64,000 nt of DNA, taken from contig CM016925.1 in the NCBI GenBank assembly GCA_006247105.1, positions 2,108,001-2,172,000 of the forward strand. Reading direction: 5' to 3'. Positions 1 through 7,783 of the stretch are shown here, one piece after another. Both the position numbers and the translations under genes were made by a program. Positions within the stretch are counted from its first letter, which is position 1. Every line of letters starts with the position of its first letter. Under the pieces are notes generated by a model. It did no database searches. It was not told the DNA's origin and saw nothing but the letters and a program-made list of their open reading frames with translations. The stretch comes from Giardia muris. Its lineage: Eukaryota > Fornicata > Diplomonadida > Hexamitidae.

Positions 1-2652
1 CGATCAAGAGGAGTGAACGGGATCACGGGAGGGGACGAGAGGACGACCATGAGCCCCGGTTGATCTCAACCCGTCTCCATGAAGGAGGGCCAGCCTCCTC
101 GGATCTGCCTGAGGGCATGGATGGAGAGCGGGGAAGGGCACCAGGTCGTGCATGGCTGTGTGAGCCAATGCCTGTTGCTCACTGCCCCGGACTCGTGACG
201 GAAGTGGGTGTCCGGAGTTCACGCCCTCCAGCTCGTGGGGCCGTGCCACGAACTGGAGCCTGTTCGAGGAGCGTGAGGTGCACGGGTCGACGCCACCATG
301 GACAGTATCCTCCTTGGTCGTCCCACGATGCACTGAGGATCCTCGGGGATGACAGCATCCACGACGACGGGTCCTCAGGCACAGGGAAGACCGTCCGAGT
401 CGAACGGAGTGGGTGTTAGTCGGTTCGTGGAAGGACACGTTCTACCTCCTTCCCGACTGTGGTGGTATCGGGAGGTCCACCATCAGCTGGGGACGTCGGG
501 GGGACCTGGAACCTCTGAGTTCGATCATCGGATGGAGCACGAGTCCTGTCCGACCTTATGGATCCCCTCGCTCTCGAACCCTGAGTCTGACACACCAGCC
601 ACTGGTTCGTCCCCTCCTCGCCCCAACTCGGCCTCCGACTCTGATCGTCCCCTTGTCGTCGGATCCCTGCCTCCTTCTGGAACCCTTCTTGAAGCCACGA
701 GGACCTCCTTGTCCACCCTTGCACGGATATCGTTCGAGTGGGGCTGTCATCACACGCCCGAGGAGGAGGAGAATACGAACGCCCCGAGACCTTTGCCATT
801 GGGGAGCTCCTCCTGCAGGGACGTGCTCCCGGTCGTCCGTCTGACCCCTTCCCAACACGGACGCCAAGGAGGTCTCCGTTATCTCCACCTCGGACGGCTC
901 TTCATCCGAGGTCATCCTGTCAGCAACATGCAGGGAATCGGGGGCAGGTCAAGTGGTGGGAGGGCTGGAGCAAGACGGACGCCTTCAGACTGGTAGGTAC
1001 GCGTATAGAGTGGCATCCTACCCTTCCCACCTCCTAGACGCCTGCACGTACAGGACCGATCGGACCGTCCCACGAGGGGGTTCGGGGAGGCGTCTCCCAA
1101 CCAGGCCTCTGACGTGCCGTGACGACCGGACTTCATCGAGGACCTCCTTGAGATACGACCAGGAGGCCCGGGGACATGGGGAGGACTGAAACACGTGCCT
1201 GGAGGCTGCACACAGGGAACGGGCTCACCTCCCTTCCGATCTTCCCGTCTCGACCCAGAACGGCAGCCCCATCACGAGTGCTTCCGGGGTCTCATACTAC
1301 GACCTCGAGACGTCCGGTCCAACCTGAGGCCTGATGGCACCCACAATGGGCTGGTCTATCCTGTCCAGGCACCCCGACGTATGAACCCAGCTGCTACGGT
1401 TCCACGTCCCCTCGAGCACACTCACGGACTGCATCTGGCATCACTTAGATCCGAGTCTCCTCACTTCTGGACGATGAGGGCTTCCAGGAGAGCAAGGATC
1501 CTAAGGACACAGGGGATGGGGAAGGGAGACGACTGGAGAGGAACGGGGCAGCTCGGTAACTACGGGAGCTGTTAGCTGGCCAGCAGTATGGACATGTCGG
1601 CCTGCATAGAGCTGTCCTGGTGGCCGGGACTAGGGCCGAGGCCCCCCGAGGCTCCCGTAGGTGGTCAGGCTGAAGGGTGCTCACTGGACGGGAGGTTGTC
1701 GTCGCTGTTCACGCAGTCCCCTTTCATCCTCCACATCATCTCGGACGTAGTGGACAATGATCTGCACAGGTACGTCGGGTAGCCGGCAGTGGAACCCAGC
1801 CCGGAGATAGGAATCACCCCAGCTCGCCAGCAGGAGTCAGGCGCTCACTGCGGGACAGCAGGCATGTACCCCCGGCTGACGTGGTTGGTCGTTGCTTCTA
1901 GACAGCGGAGGCGGTTGCAGCTGACCATCTGCTCGCACTCGAGGCACAGGGGACAGGCGTCTTCAAGCATCCGGGCCTGCTCCTTGCTGTCGAGCCCTCT
2001 GTGGGGAGGAGCGGATGGCCTCTGATACTGGAGGTTCGTCATCCCTCTCCGACGGTGGAAGAGAAGCATGGACCCGGACGGGCCCCTCCCAGCACCCATA
2101 AAGGAGCGTGTGCACCTCAGGAGCTCCCCTTGTGGCGCGGTGGCGGCACCGAACTCGAGTAAGCTGCTCATGGCGATGACGGTGGTATCGACATCTTCTC
2201 CGTCATCCATCCGCCCATCGGAGCCTGCAATCCTGCACCTGGACGGGATGCTGGGGGCTCGTGGGACCTATGCTCGCCGGGGCATATAGCACGTCCCTCA
2301 TGACCGATCCCCGGCCCGACTCCTCCAATCAGGACAGGGCAGGGCAAAACGGACCGGAGTTCCATGTCTACTCACTCCTTTGCTGGGCTCCAAAGAATCA
2401 ACGAGGTCTGTAAGCTTCCTCTCAGTGGAATAGACCGTATCGCGCACCTTCTGGAACGTCCTAAGCATCCTCGCGTTCGAATCTTCGAGCTCCATCCGCA
2501 TCCTCGTGAGCACCCTGAGTACGGTCCCGAGTCGAGCTCGTGATCCCCGCCCCGAGATTCCAAGGGACCCCAAGACCCCTGGGAACAGCTGTGTGGGCCT
2601 GGAAGGACCGATGACCTCCAAGGGATTCTTCTCCCAAACGACCCCAATGCCA
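1..2652. other. GC-rich stretch with no supported gene
   Basis: This region is GC-rich and stop-poor, so short open frames occur on both strands, but none shows a recognisable domain, a convincing ATG with an A/T-rich leader, or sustained protein-like composition. On the minus strand a few short pieces look more protein-like than the rest: about 2380-2562 (helix-forming, Leu/Glu/Arg-rich), 1845-2267 (a Cys cluster), about 1684-1830, and about 1290-1440. They lie in different frames separated by stops. This would fit decayed coding DNA joined to the VSP remnant. I saw no rRNA signature, tRNA, telomere-like tandem TAGGG, or reverse-transcriptase YxDD box. Confidence 0.4.
1845..2267 (-). pseudogene. 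Possible decayed coding remnant with Cys cluster
   Basis: An open minus-strand frame bounded by stops, with an internal ATG at 2210. Near its end it has a cluster CPLCLECEQMVSC followed by RLRCLEATTNHV. The Cys spacing could be a leftover of a VSP-like cysteine-rich protein. The ETTNH-like stretch after a Cys also faintly resembles the C-terminal zinc finger of R2-type non-LTR retrotransposons, which Giardia is known to carry (GilM/GilT). Neither reading is supported by a second motif: no reverse-transcriptase core is visible nearby. I list it only because its composition differs from the surrounding shadow frames. Confidence 0.15.
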
Positions 2653-3231
2653 GTGGTAGCCTTCGAGGCATTCTGAGCAAGTGGTGGCATCTTTGCAGGC
2701 CTTGCAGGTCTTGTCGGTCGTGTTGGGGAAGTAGCTGTCGAGGCACTTCGAGCACGTCCCGCAGCTCTCGACTCCACCCGTCGAGTTGTCACTGCAGAGG
2801 TAGAGCTTCCCGTCCTTGACGAACACCCCCTCTATCTTATCGGCCTTTGCTGTACACTGACCACTGGCAGCCGTCTTGCAGAGCTTACTCCCAGGCTCCT
2901 GTGTCTGGTCATAACAGCCTCCCTCGAACAGGAAGTAGTTCCCCGTTCCACATCCTGTACAGACACCATCGGCACAAGTAGCACCCGTGACAGCAGTAGT
3001 CGTCTCACACTTCCCATTGATCGGGGCCTGACTCGTGTCACTGCACTTCTTGCAGAACGTCCCCTCAACCCCTGGGATGGTGAAGGTCGAATCAGCTGCA
3101 CACGTCCCCGCATCTCGAGCTTTCACCTCCACCGAGCCCTCGAGGACGTCGATCTCCGGTACTGCTCTCCCGGAGGAGCGGTCGATCGTCCCGAGTACTG
3201 CACTGGGGTAGATGTATTGGGGACGTCTGGG
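2653..3231 (-). pseudogene. VSP (variant-specific surface protein) fragment, truncated at both ends
   Basis: The minus frame is open from 3231 and is cysteine-rich with five CxxC motifs (CKKC, CTGC, CSKC, CKAC, CSEC) and the VSP-typical NYFLFEGGCYD and CSDNSTGGVESCGTC segments, so it is part of a Giardia VSP ectodomain of about 160 residues. VSPs normally begin with a signal peptide and end with a transmembrane helix and a conserved CRGKA tail. Here no in-frame ATG exists anywhere in the fragment, the frame is closed by a stop at 3232-3234, and the Cys pattern ends abruptly near 2653, after which the frame reads unrelated sequence to a stop at 2461. It therefore lacks the start, signal peptide, anchor and tail. 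It is a silent cassette or gene relic, not an intact surface antigen. Confidence 0.85.
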
Positions 3232-3816
3232 CTATGGGAGTGATTGGATATGAGTTGTGCACCAGTACTCTTCTTTCAAGAGCCTAGTAGCCACCATAGA
3301 GGAGAGAGCACTCATCAAACTCTCCTAGGTCTTAAACGTTCAAGAGCATCAGACTGTTATGGGGATTAAGACACTCCCATCGGATGGATATTCGAATCAC
3401 ACTTCTTTTATCGTTCATGGAGATGAGTAGCTGTATTCCAAGGAGGACTGGTTAGCGTTAGAGTCTTGTTGTAGAATCGACGGTTTAATCTTACATTCTG
3501 GGGTATGAACAGGGTGGAGAGCTCGTTTCTACACTTTCTACCATTGAATGGCCAGCAAATTCTGATTCGCTAATGTCTATATACCCTATGCGAATTGTGG
3601 GTTATAGAGTAACACTGCCGACGAAGAAATATCTTTCATGAGACGACCAGTAATCCTGTCGGTAGACAAGTACAACAGTTTGGAAATGATATGGTATTGT
3701 CTTGCGATCACAATGTCGGAAAGAGAACCAAAGTCATAGTTGCACGTCAAAATACGAAAGCAATATACCTCAAAGGCAGAGCACTACACCTCTGAAGATT
3801 AAATAGATAAAATATA
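3232..3816. other. A/T-richer intergenic region upstream of the helicase
   Basis: About 585 bp without a credible frame. Composition changes sharply from the GC-rich sequence to the left. I found no tRNA, no box C/D pair and no ncRNA 3' motif. The last 20 bases before the helicase start are almost pure A/T (AAATAGATAAAATATA directly before ATG), which fits a Giardia A/T-rich initiator and core promoter for the gene at 3817. Confidence 0.5.
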
Positions 3817-5421
3817 ATGTTTCAATTACTCGATGACGATGACGTTCTGGACACGCCAGAGCCGATGGTCGCAAGCTCTACGGCCAAACAACGAGATGAA
3901 GAGGCTGAGAAAGATGTCGTGATCCTCTTTAATGAGGAGGACTTTAATGCCCAGTCATTTGTCGAACTAGGTCTTCGAGAACACATATCCGATGTCTTAA
4001 AGAAGTATGATATCACGAAACCCACACCCATCCAAGCCAAAAGCCTAAGAGTGCTTCTCCGTAGACCTAGAGACCTTTGTGGAGTATCAAGAACCGGTTC
4101 TGGGAAGACTCTTTGTTTCCTCCTCCCAATGCTCCAAGAGCTTAGTACGGATCCTTACGGAATCTTTGGCCTCGTACTTACGCCTACACGGGAGCTTGCA
4201 CTCCAAATCGAGGAGCAGTGCAATGCGTACGGAAACCCGCTCGGTATACGAGCACTAAGCCTTATTGGTGGGCGCGAACAGTCTGAGCAATCTATTCTCT
4301 TCGATTCGCGGCCTCATATCCTTATTGCTACCCCAGGTCGCTTATCTATCCACTTGGTCTTGCCGGAGGCGCAGCAGAATTTGTCACGGGTGAAATACCT
4401 TGTCCTAGACGAGGCAGATAGATTGCTGAATGGAGACCAGGAGTTCCTACGCCAACTGCATATAATTCTCCCTGCCTTGCCTCCAATCACAAAGAGAGTA
4501 ACCCTTTTCTTTACAGCCACATGCACGCCAAAACTCCGATCATTCCTGAATGCAGACGTCAACCTTGGGAGGTTTGTTGAGGTAAGACTGGATGATAAGG
4601 ACATGTCTCTAGTCACACACCTTCCACAAAGGTATCTGCTCATCCATCAACCAATACACAAGCCTATGTGGCTGGCATGGATCATATCAATGCTCAGTGG
4701 GGTAGACATCAACGTGCGTTTCGATGGTGCCCAGCAAAACAAGGAGTATCGTTTGAAAGATACTACTCTAGACTATTCGCAGGTCAAGGAAGATGATGCG
4801 GCAGCAGCGAGCGCGGAGGACGATGTCCTCCGCGTTATGGGTGGCGTGAGGTCCATCATCGTCTTCACCGACACCTGCGAAACTTGTTCTCTCGTGGAAA
4901 TTGGGCTCCAGGAGATCGGGCTTCCCGTCTGCGGCCTACACGGGTTAATGCCACTGGCACAACGGCGGCAGAACCTTGAGCGTTTTCGGAGGCAAGCCGT
5001 TCGGGTTCTGGTTGCGACAGACCTTGCGGCTCGGGGTCTAGACATCGACACGGTTGACCTAGTAGTCAACTACTCGGTCCCCGCCGCACCTGAAGACTAT
5101 ATCCATAGGGTGGGTCGGACGTGTCGTGCTGGCCGAGATGGTCTCGCCATTACCTTTGTAGAACGAAGCGATATCTTGAGGCTTCGGGCGATTGAGACAG
5201 CAGTGGAGGCGAAGATGGCCGAGTTAGTATTCATCGTCGATAGGACAAATACGGATCGGGTCATTCGGATCGCCGAGGACGTTGTTCTTAAAAACTACTT
5301 CATTCCAGTCTCCAAAGCCTTTAAGGAAGCGAAGCTTAAGATGCTTGAGTGGGGGATCACGGCCCAGAAGAATACTCGCGATGACCGGCGCCGCATAGGC
5401 CGCGCACAAGCAAAGGCCTAG
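3817..5421 (+). CDS. DEAD-box RNA helicase, Dbp8/DDX49-like
   Basis: 534 aa. All helicase motifs are in order: Q motif (F48 to Q73), motif I SRTGSGKT (91-98), Ia PTREL (123-127), Ib TPGR (172-175), II DEAD (198-201), III as TAT rather than SAT (233-235), IV IIVFTDTCETC, V RGLD and VI HRVGRTCRAGR. The stretch DPYGIFGLVLTPTREL and the QRYLLI following motif III match the Dbp8/DDX49 branch, which acts in small-subunit rRNA processing in the nucleolus. The assignment to that branch comes from memory of family sequences. An acidic, Ala-rich insert of about 40 residues lies between the two RecA domains (about 300-343). ATG at 3817 follows an A/T-rich initiator. The next gene is convergent, 90 bp away. 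Confidence 0.88.
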   Translation: MFQLLDDDDVLDTPEPMVASSTAKQRDEEAEKDVVILFNEEDFNAQSFVELGLREHISDVLKKYDITKPTPIQAKSLRVLLRRPRDLCGVSRTGSGKTLCFLLPMLQELSTDPYGIFGLVLTPTRELALQIEEQCNAYGNPLGIRALSLIGGREQSEQSILFDSRPHILIATPGRLSIHLVLPEAQQNLSRVKYLVLDEADRLLNGDQEFLRQLHIILPALPPITKRVTLFFTATCTPKLRSFLNADVNLGRFVEVRLDDKDMSLVTHLPQRYLLIHQPIHKPMWLAWIISMLSGVDINVRFDGAQQNKEYRLKDTTLDYSQVKEDDAAAASAEDDVLRVMGGVRSIIVFTDTCETCSLVEIGLQEIGLPVCGLHGLMPLAQRRQNLERFRRQAVRVLVATDLAARGLDIDTVDLVVNYSVPAAPEDYIHRVGRTCRAGRDGLAITFVERSDILRLRAIETAVEAKMAELVFIVDRTNTDRVIRIAEDVVLKNYFIPVSKAFKEAKLKMLEWGITAQKNTRDDRRRIGRAQAKA

Positions 5422-5511
5422 GTGAAGGTACAAAGGCACGGTATTTACGACGTTCATATCCGTGCTATGTGTATACGTATGCTGACCAAAGTCTCTCTTT
5501 GTGAAGGCGCA

Positions 5512-6117
5512 TCACATTTGGTTGACACGGGCGACCAGGTCCGAGACATCATGCTGAGTCACCGCCGATGTCGCTTGAAGAGAATCCGGTGGCAAATCGA
5601 TCTTCACGTTGACAATCTCGTCGATGATCTTGCTGATCTCCGCGTCCTCGTCGGGAGACGCGAAGACGGCATCCACCTGGCTATTCATGTTATCCATCGA
5701 GGCGTTGAAGCGCTGCATCGCCTTGCTAAAAGTCTTAAGGTTCTCGACGCACGTGCTATTCATAAACGCCCCGCTGATCTTCTGTACGACATCAGCGGAG
5801 TCGCGAAGACACATCAGTGCCTTCGTCTGTGCCGCCTGAATGCTTATGCTCCGCCTCAAGTCATCGAGGCCAGCGATTTGTGCGTCGATCGCGGCAATTG
5901 AGTTCTTCCCACGGAGGATGGCCTTAGCAAGCTCGCAAGCCGCGCCTTTGCTCCCGGCCTTCACCATCTCGCGGACCTCCTGCTCGAGCTCATCGATGTT
6001 GCGTTCGATCTCGCGTCGCTCGCGCCCAAGCTCTCGAGTGGCCTCTCTGGTGGCCGTGTTCATGTGGGTGACCATGTCGTCGATGGTGGTCTTCTTGGTG
6101 ACCTTGAAGGACGACAT
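5512..6117 (-). CDS. ESCRT-III subunit, Vps2/CHMP2-like
   Basis: 201 aa from the ATG at 6117; the longer frame starts with GTG and is rejected. Residues 22-105 form a basic N-terminal helical hairpin with the pattern RELGRERREIERNIDELEQEV, followed by LAKAILRGKN, as in CHMP2/Vps2. The C-terminal half is acidic (PDEDAE about 155-160) and ends with a helix ISKIIDEIVNVKIDLP that sits where the MIT-interacting motif of Vps2 lies, but it lacks the usual Arg/Leu spacing. ESCRT-III proteins polymerise on endosomal and other membranes for scission and are disassembled by Vps4. A Vps46/CHMP1 identity is less likely but not excluded. Two snoRNAs lie head-to-head upstream. Confidence 0.7.
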   Translation of the reverse strand: MSSFKVTKKTTIDDMVTHMNTATREATRELGRERREIERNIDELEQEVREMVKAGSKGAACELAKAILRGKNSIAAIDAQIAGLDDLRRSISIQAAQTKALMCLRDSADVVQKISGAFMNSTCVENLKTFSKAMQRFNASMDNMNSQVDAVFASPDEDAEISKIIDEIVNVKIDLPPDSLQATSAVTQHDVSDLVARVNQM

Positions 6118-6168
6118 CTTTTTGACGGACGAGATTGATTGGGATTTGCCCACCCTTGAAAAGGATAA

Positions 6169-6248
6169 ACTGAATGATGACGGTTACCAGCTACCGCTGA
6201 GCCCAGCGTGATGAGCACAAACCACCTTTCGTCTGAGCCTTCACTCAA
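6169..6248 (+). ncRNA. Box C/D snoRNA 1 with Giardia ncRNA 3' motif
   Basis: All elements are in order on the plus strand: box C ATGATGA (6174-6180), box D' CTGA (6197-6200), box C' GTGATGA (6208-6214), box D CTGA (6233-6236), then CCTTCACTCAA (6238-6248), which fits the Giardia ncRNA 3' processing consensus CCTTYNHTHAA. The mature RNA is probably about 70 nt, ending near the motif. The guide before D' (6181-6196) is complementary to a sequence containing GTAGCTGGT, an element conserved in large-subunit rRNA; the predicted methylated base is the fifth from D'. The guide before D (6215-6232) has no target I recognise. The 5' end is approximate and no long terminal stem is visible. Confidence 0.8.
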
Positions 6249-6269
6249 GCTCGGGGGGCCGTCATCGGT

Positions 6270-6337
6270 GTGCAATGACGATAACACCCAGCTCACTCTG
6301 ATCATGATGAGGATGTGGTGTCTGAGCCTTTGTTCAA
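6270..6337 (+). ncRNA. Box C/D snoRNA 2 with Giardia ncRNA 3' motif
   Basis: Follows snoRNA 1 directly. A variant box C ATGACGA (6275-6281), box D' CTGA (6298-6301), box C' ATGATGA (6304-6310), box D CTGA (6322-6325) and 3' motif CCTTTGTTCAA (6327-6337) are in the right order. The guide before D' (6282-6297) is complementary to AGTGAGCTGGGT, which contains the near-universal GUGAGCUGGGU of the large-subunit rRNA peptidyl-transferase region, where 2'-O-methylations are known in other eukaryotes. The D guide (6311-6321) is short. The 3' motif overlaps the stop codon of the opposite-strand transporter gene (6334-6336). Confidence 0.78.
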
Positions 6338-7758
6338 CTGATACCTTGAGTCCCAATGGTATAGAAGAGACACGTAGTCGCGGTCGCGAAGATCACCACC
6401 CCAACTATGAGGGATGTGAGGGCGGCGTTCTTCAAGGCAGTGATATGCCGAGGGCGAATCTTAAGGAGTGAGAATGCCTCTTCTTGACGCTCCCGAACGG
6501 CGGCCGTACTCCGGGTCGTATTATATCTACTCCTTTTCGAGAGGAGGGTATATGCGTAAAGGCTAGGGAAGATGAAGACAAGAGGAAGGCCAGAAAGGAT
6601 GCCAGTGATATCTAGGATGAACCCTACGTCCGTCACCATGCACCCTATGACCGTGCTAGCCATAACGGTCGCGATGGAGATGAGAATTATCCACTTCCGT
6701 TGGACAAACTCCGCATGAAAGATGAGGTTTTCAAGGGAGCGTCGGAATGAGAAGCAGACGACGGGATATGAGAGCATGAGTATAAGGATGACACAGACGT
6801 TAGCGATCCAACTGCAGACTCTAGCCGGCTTGTACTCTCCAAGGTTCATGATGATATCAGCCTCGCACCTATCCGTGAACATCAAATACCCAAATACTCC
6901 GCTGATCAGGTTAATGGCCGTGCAGATGATGGCTGTGCTTACGACGATCCCGGTCATCTTTCGCAGGGATCTCACCTTCAGCTCGCGATAAATATTGATT
7001 GAATTATAATGGCCGCAGTATGACATTGTCAGACTCGCCACCGCCATGACGGCATCTATTGATGGGACCGCGGCTCTAAGTGGCCCCTTGGCTATTGGGG
7101 TCACCTTTCCTGTCGTAGAAAGAAGGTAGAACACCGTTAACACTCCGCCTATGTATAGCATGCATCCCAGGCTAACAAATGATGTGATCCACAAAGAACT
7201 AAGGTTCCGAGTTAGGGTGAGTGGTAGGATCACCAGAAAGGCTAAACCAATCAAGAGGACCCTACTCGCCCACTCATAGTCCGGGTTGTAGGAGAAGAAG
7301 AACATGTTCTCCCTAATCATTACCATGAACGATGAGATTAAGCCTCCGGTGAGAGCGAGACTGAGGACCCCGACGAGCCGCCCCACGTGGCGGTTGTAAA
7401 GCTTCGTGGCGATCGCCGCGTACTCGTATATCTGCAGCGTATCAGCTACAAAGCTCAGAAGGTAAAACGAGAATGAGCCGATAACTACCATTAGAAGAAG
7501 CGCAAATATCCCGACCGCCCAGCCCGAGCGCATCAGGCAGTACGGGAGCGCCAGGAGCCCGGGCCCGAGGATCGTGTTCGCCAGATTGATGACGCTGCTA
7601 AAGCCGGAGGCCGAACCGACAAACGGAACCACAAACTGTTCCGAGACGTCGCTCAGCAACGAAAGCTCGAACCCCTCGTCGGGTAAGGACGTCTCGAGGC
7701 TCAATGGCTCTCCTAGGAAGACGGGGCCATCACCAGCGGTGACAGTTCCCCGACTCAT
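6334..7758 (-). CDS. Amino acid transporter, AAAP/SLC38-like family
   Basis: 474 aa from the ATG at 7758; an in-frame ATG at 7791 would overlap the divergent gene's leader, and the longest frame begins with TTG. A soluble N-terminus of about 45 residues is followed by roughly eleven hydrophobic helices. The first contains the family hallmark INLANTILGPGLLALPYCL, typical of AAAP (amino acid/auxin permease) proteins such as Avt and SLC38. They move neutral or cationic amino acids across the plasma or vacuolar membrane with protons or sodium. The substrate cannot be read from sequence. The start codon sits 25 bp from that of the divergent poly(A) polymerase gene, with a T-rich run just upstream on this strand. 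The 3' end overlaps the snoRNA 2 motif. Confidence 0.85.
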   Translation of the reverse strand: MSRGTVTAGDGPVFLGEPLSLETSLPDEGFELSLLSDVSEQFVVPFVGSASGFSSVINLANTILGPGLLALPYCLMRSGWAVGIFALLLMVVIGSFSFYLLSFVADTLQIYEYAAIATKLYNRHVGRLVGVLSLALTGGLISSFMVMIRENMFFFSYNPDYEWASRVLLIGLAFLVILPLTLTRNLSSLWITSFVSLGCMLYIGGVLTVFYLLSTTGKVTPIAKGPLRAAVPSIDAVMAVASLTMSYCGHYNSINIYRELKVRSLRKMTGIVVSTAIICTAINLISGVFGYLMFTDRCEADIIMNLGEYKPARVCSWIANVCVILILMLSYPVVCFSFRRSLENLIFHAEFVQRKWIILISIATVMASTVIGCMVTDVGFILDITGILSGLPLVFIFPSLYAYTLLSKRSRYNTTRSTAAVRERQEEAFSLLKIRPRHITALKNAALTSLIVGVVIFATATTCLFYTIGTQGIS

Positions 7759-7783
7759 CTTGAAAACACTCAAAAAAACGCGG
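7759..7783. promoter_or_regulatory. 25-bp bidirectional promoter region
   Basis: This interval separates the minus-strand transporter start (7758) from the plus-strand poly(A) polymerase start (7784). It contains TGAAAACACTCAAAAAAACG, so both start codons have an A- or T-rich run within 25 bases upstream. Giardia core promoters are short A/T-rich elements at the start site and are often bidirectional. Confidence 0.6.

Noticed and set aside
587..598. CTGACACACCAG, similar to a Giardia intron 3' end
   Set aside because: The branch/acceptor consensus lacks the extra C, no 5' GTATGT lies at a fitting distance, and there is no gene here.
1845..1925. R2-type retrotransposon zinc finger (ETTNH-like)
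   Set aside because: The spacing of Cys and His only partly fits and no reverse transcriptase YxDD or endonuclease block is found; kept as a low-confidence note.
5422..5901. A 159-residue plus frame opposite the Vps2-like gene
   Set aside because: It begins with GTG and is antisense to the ESCRT-III helices.
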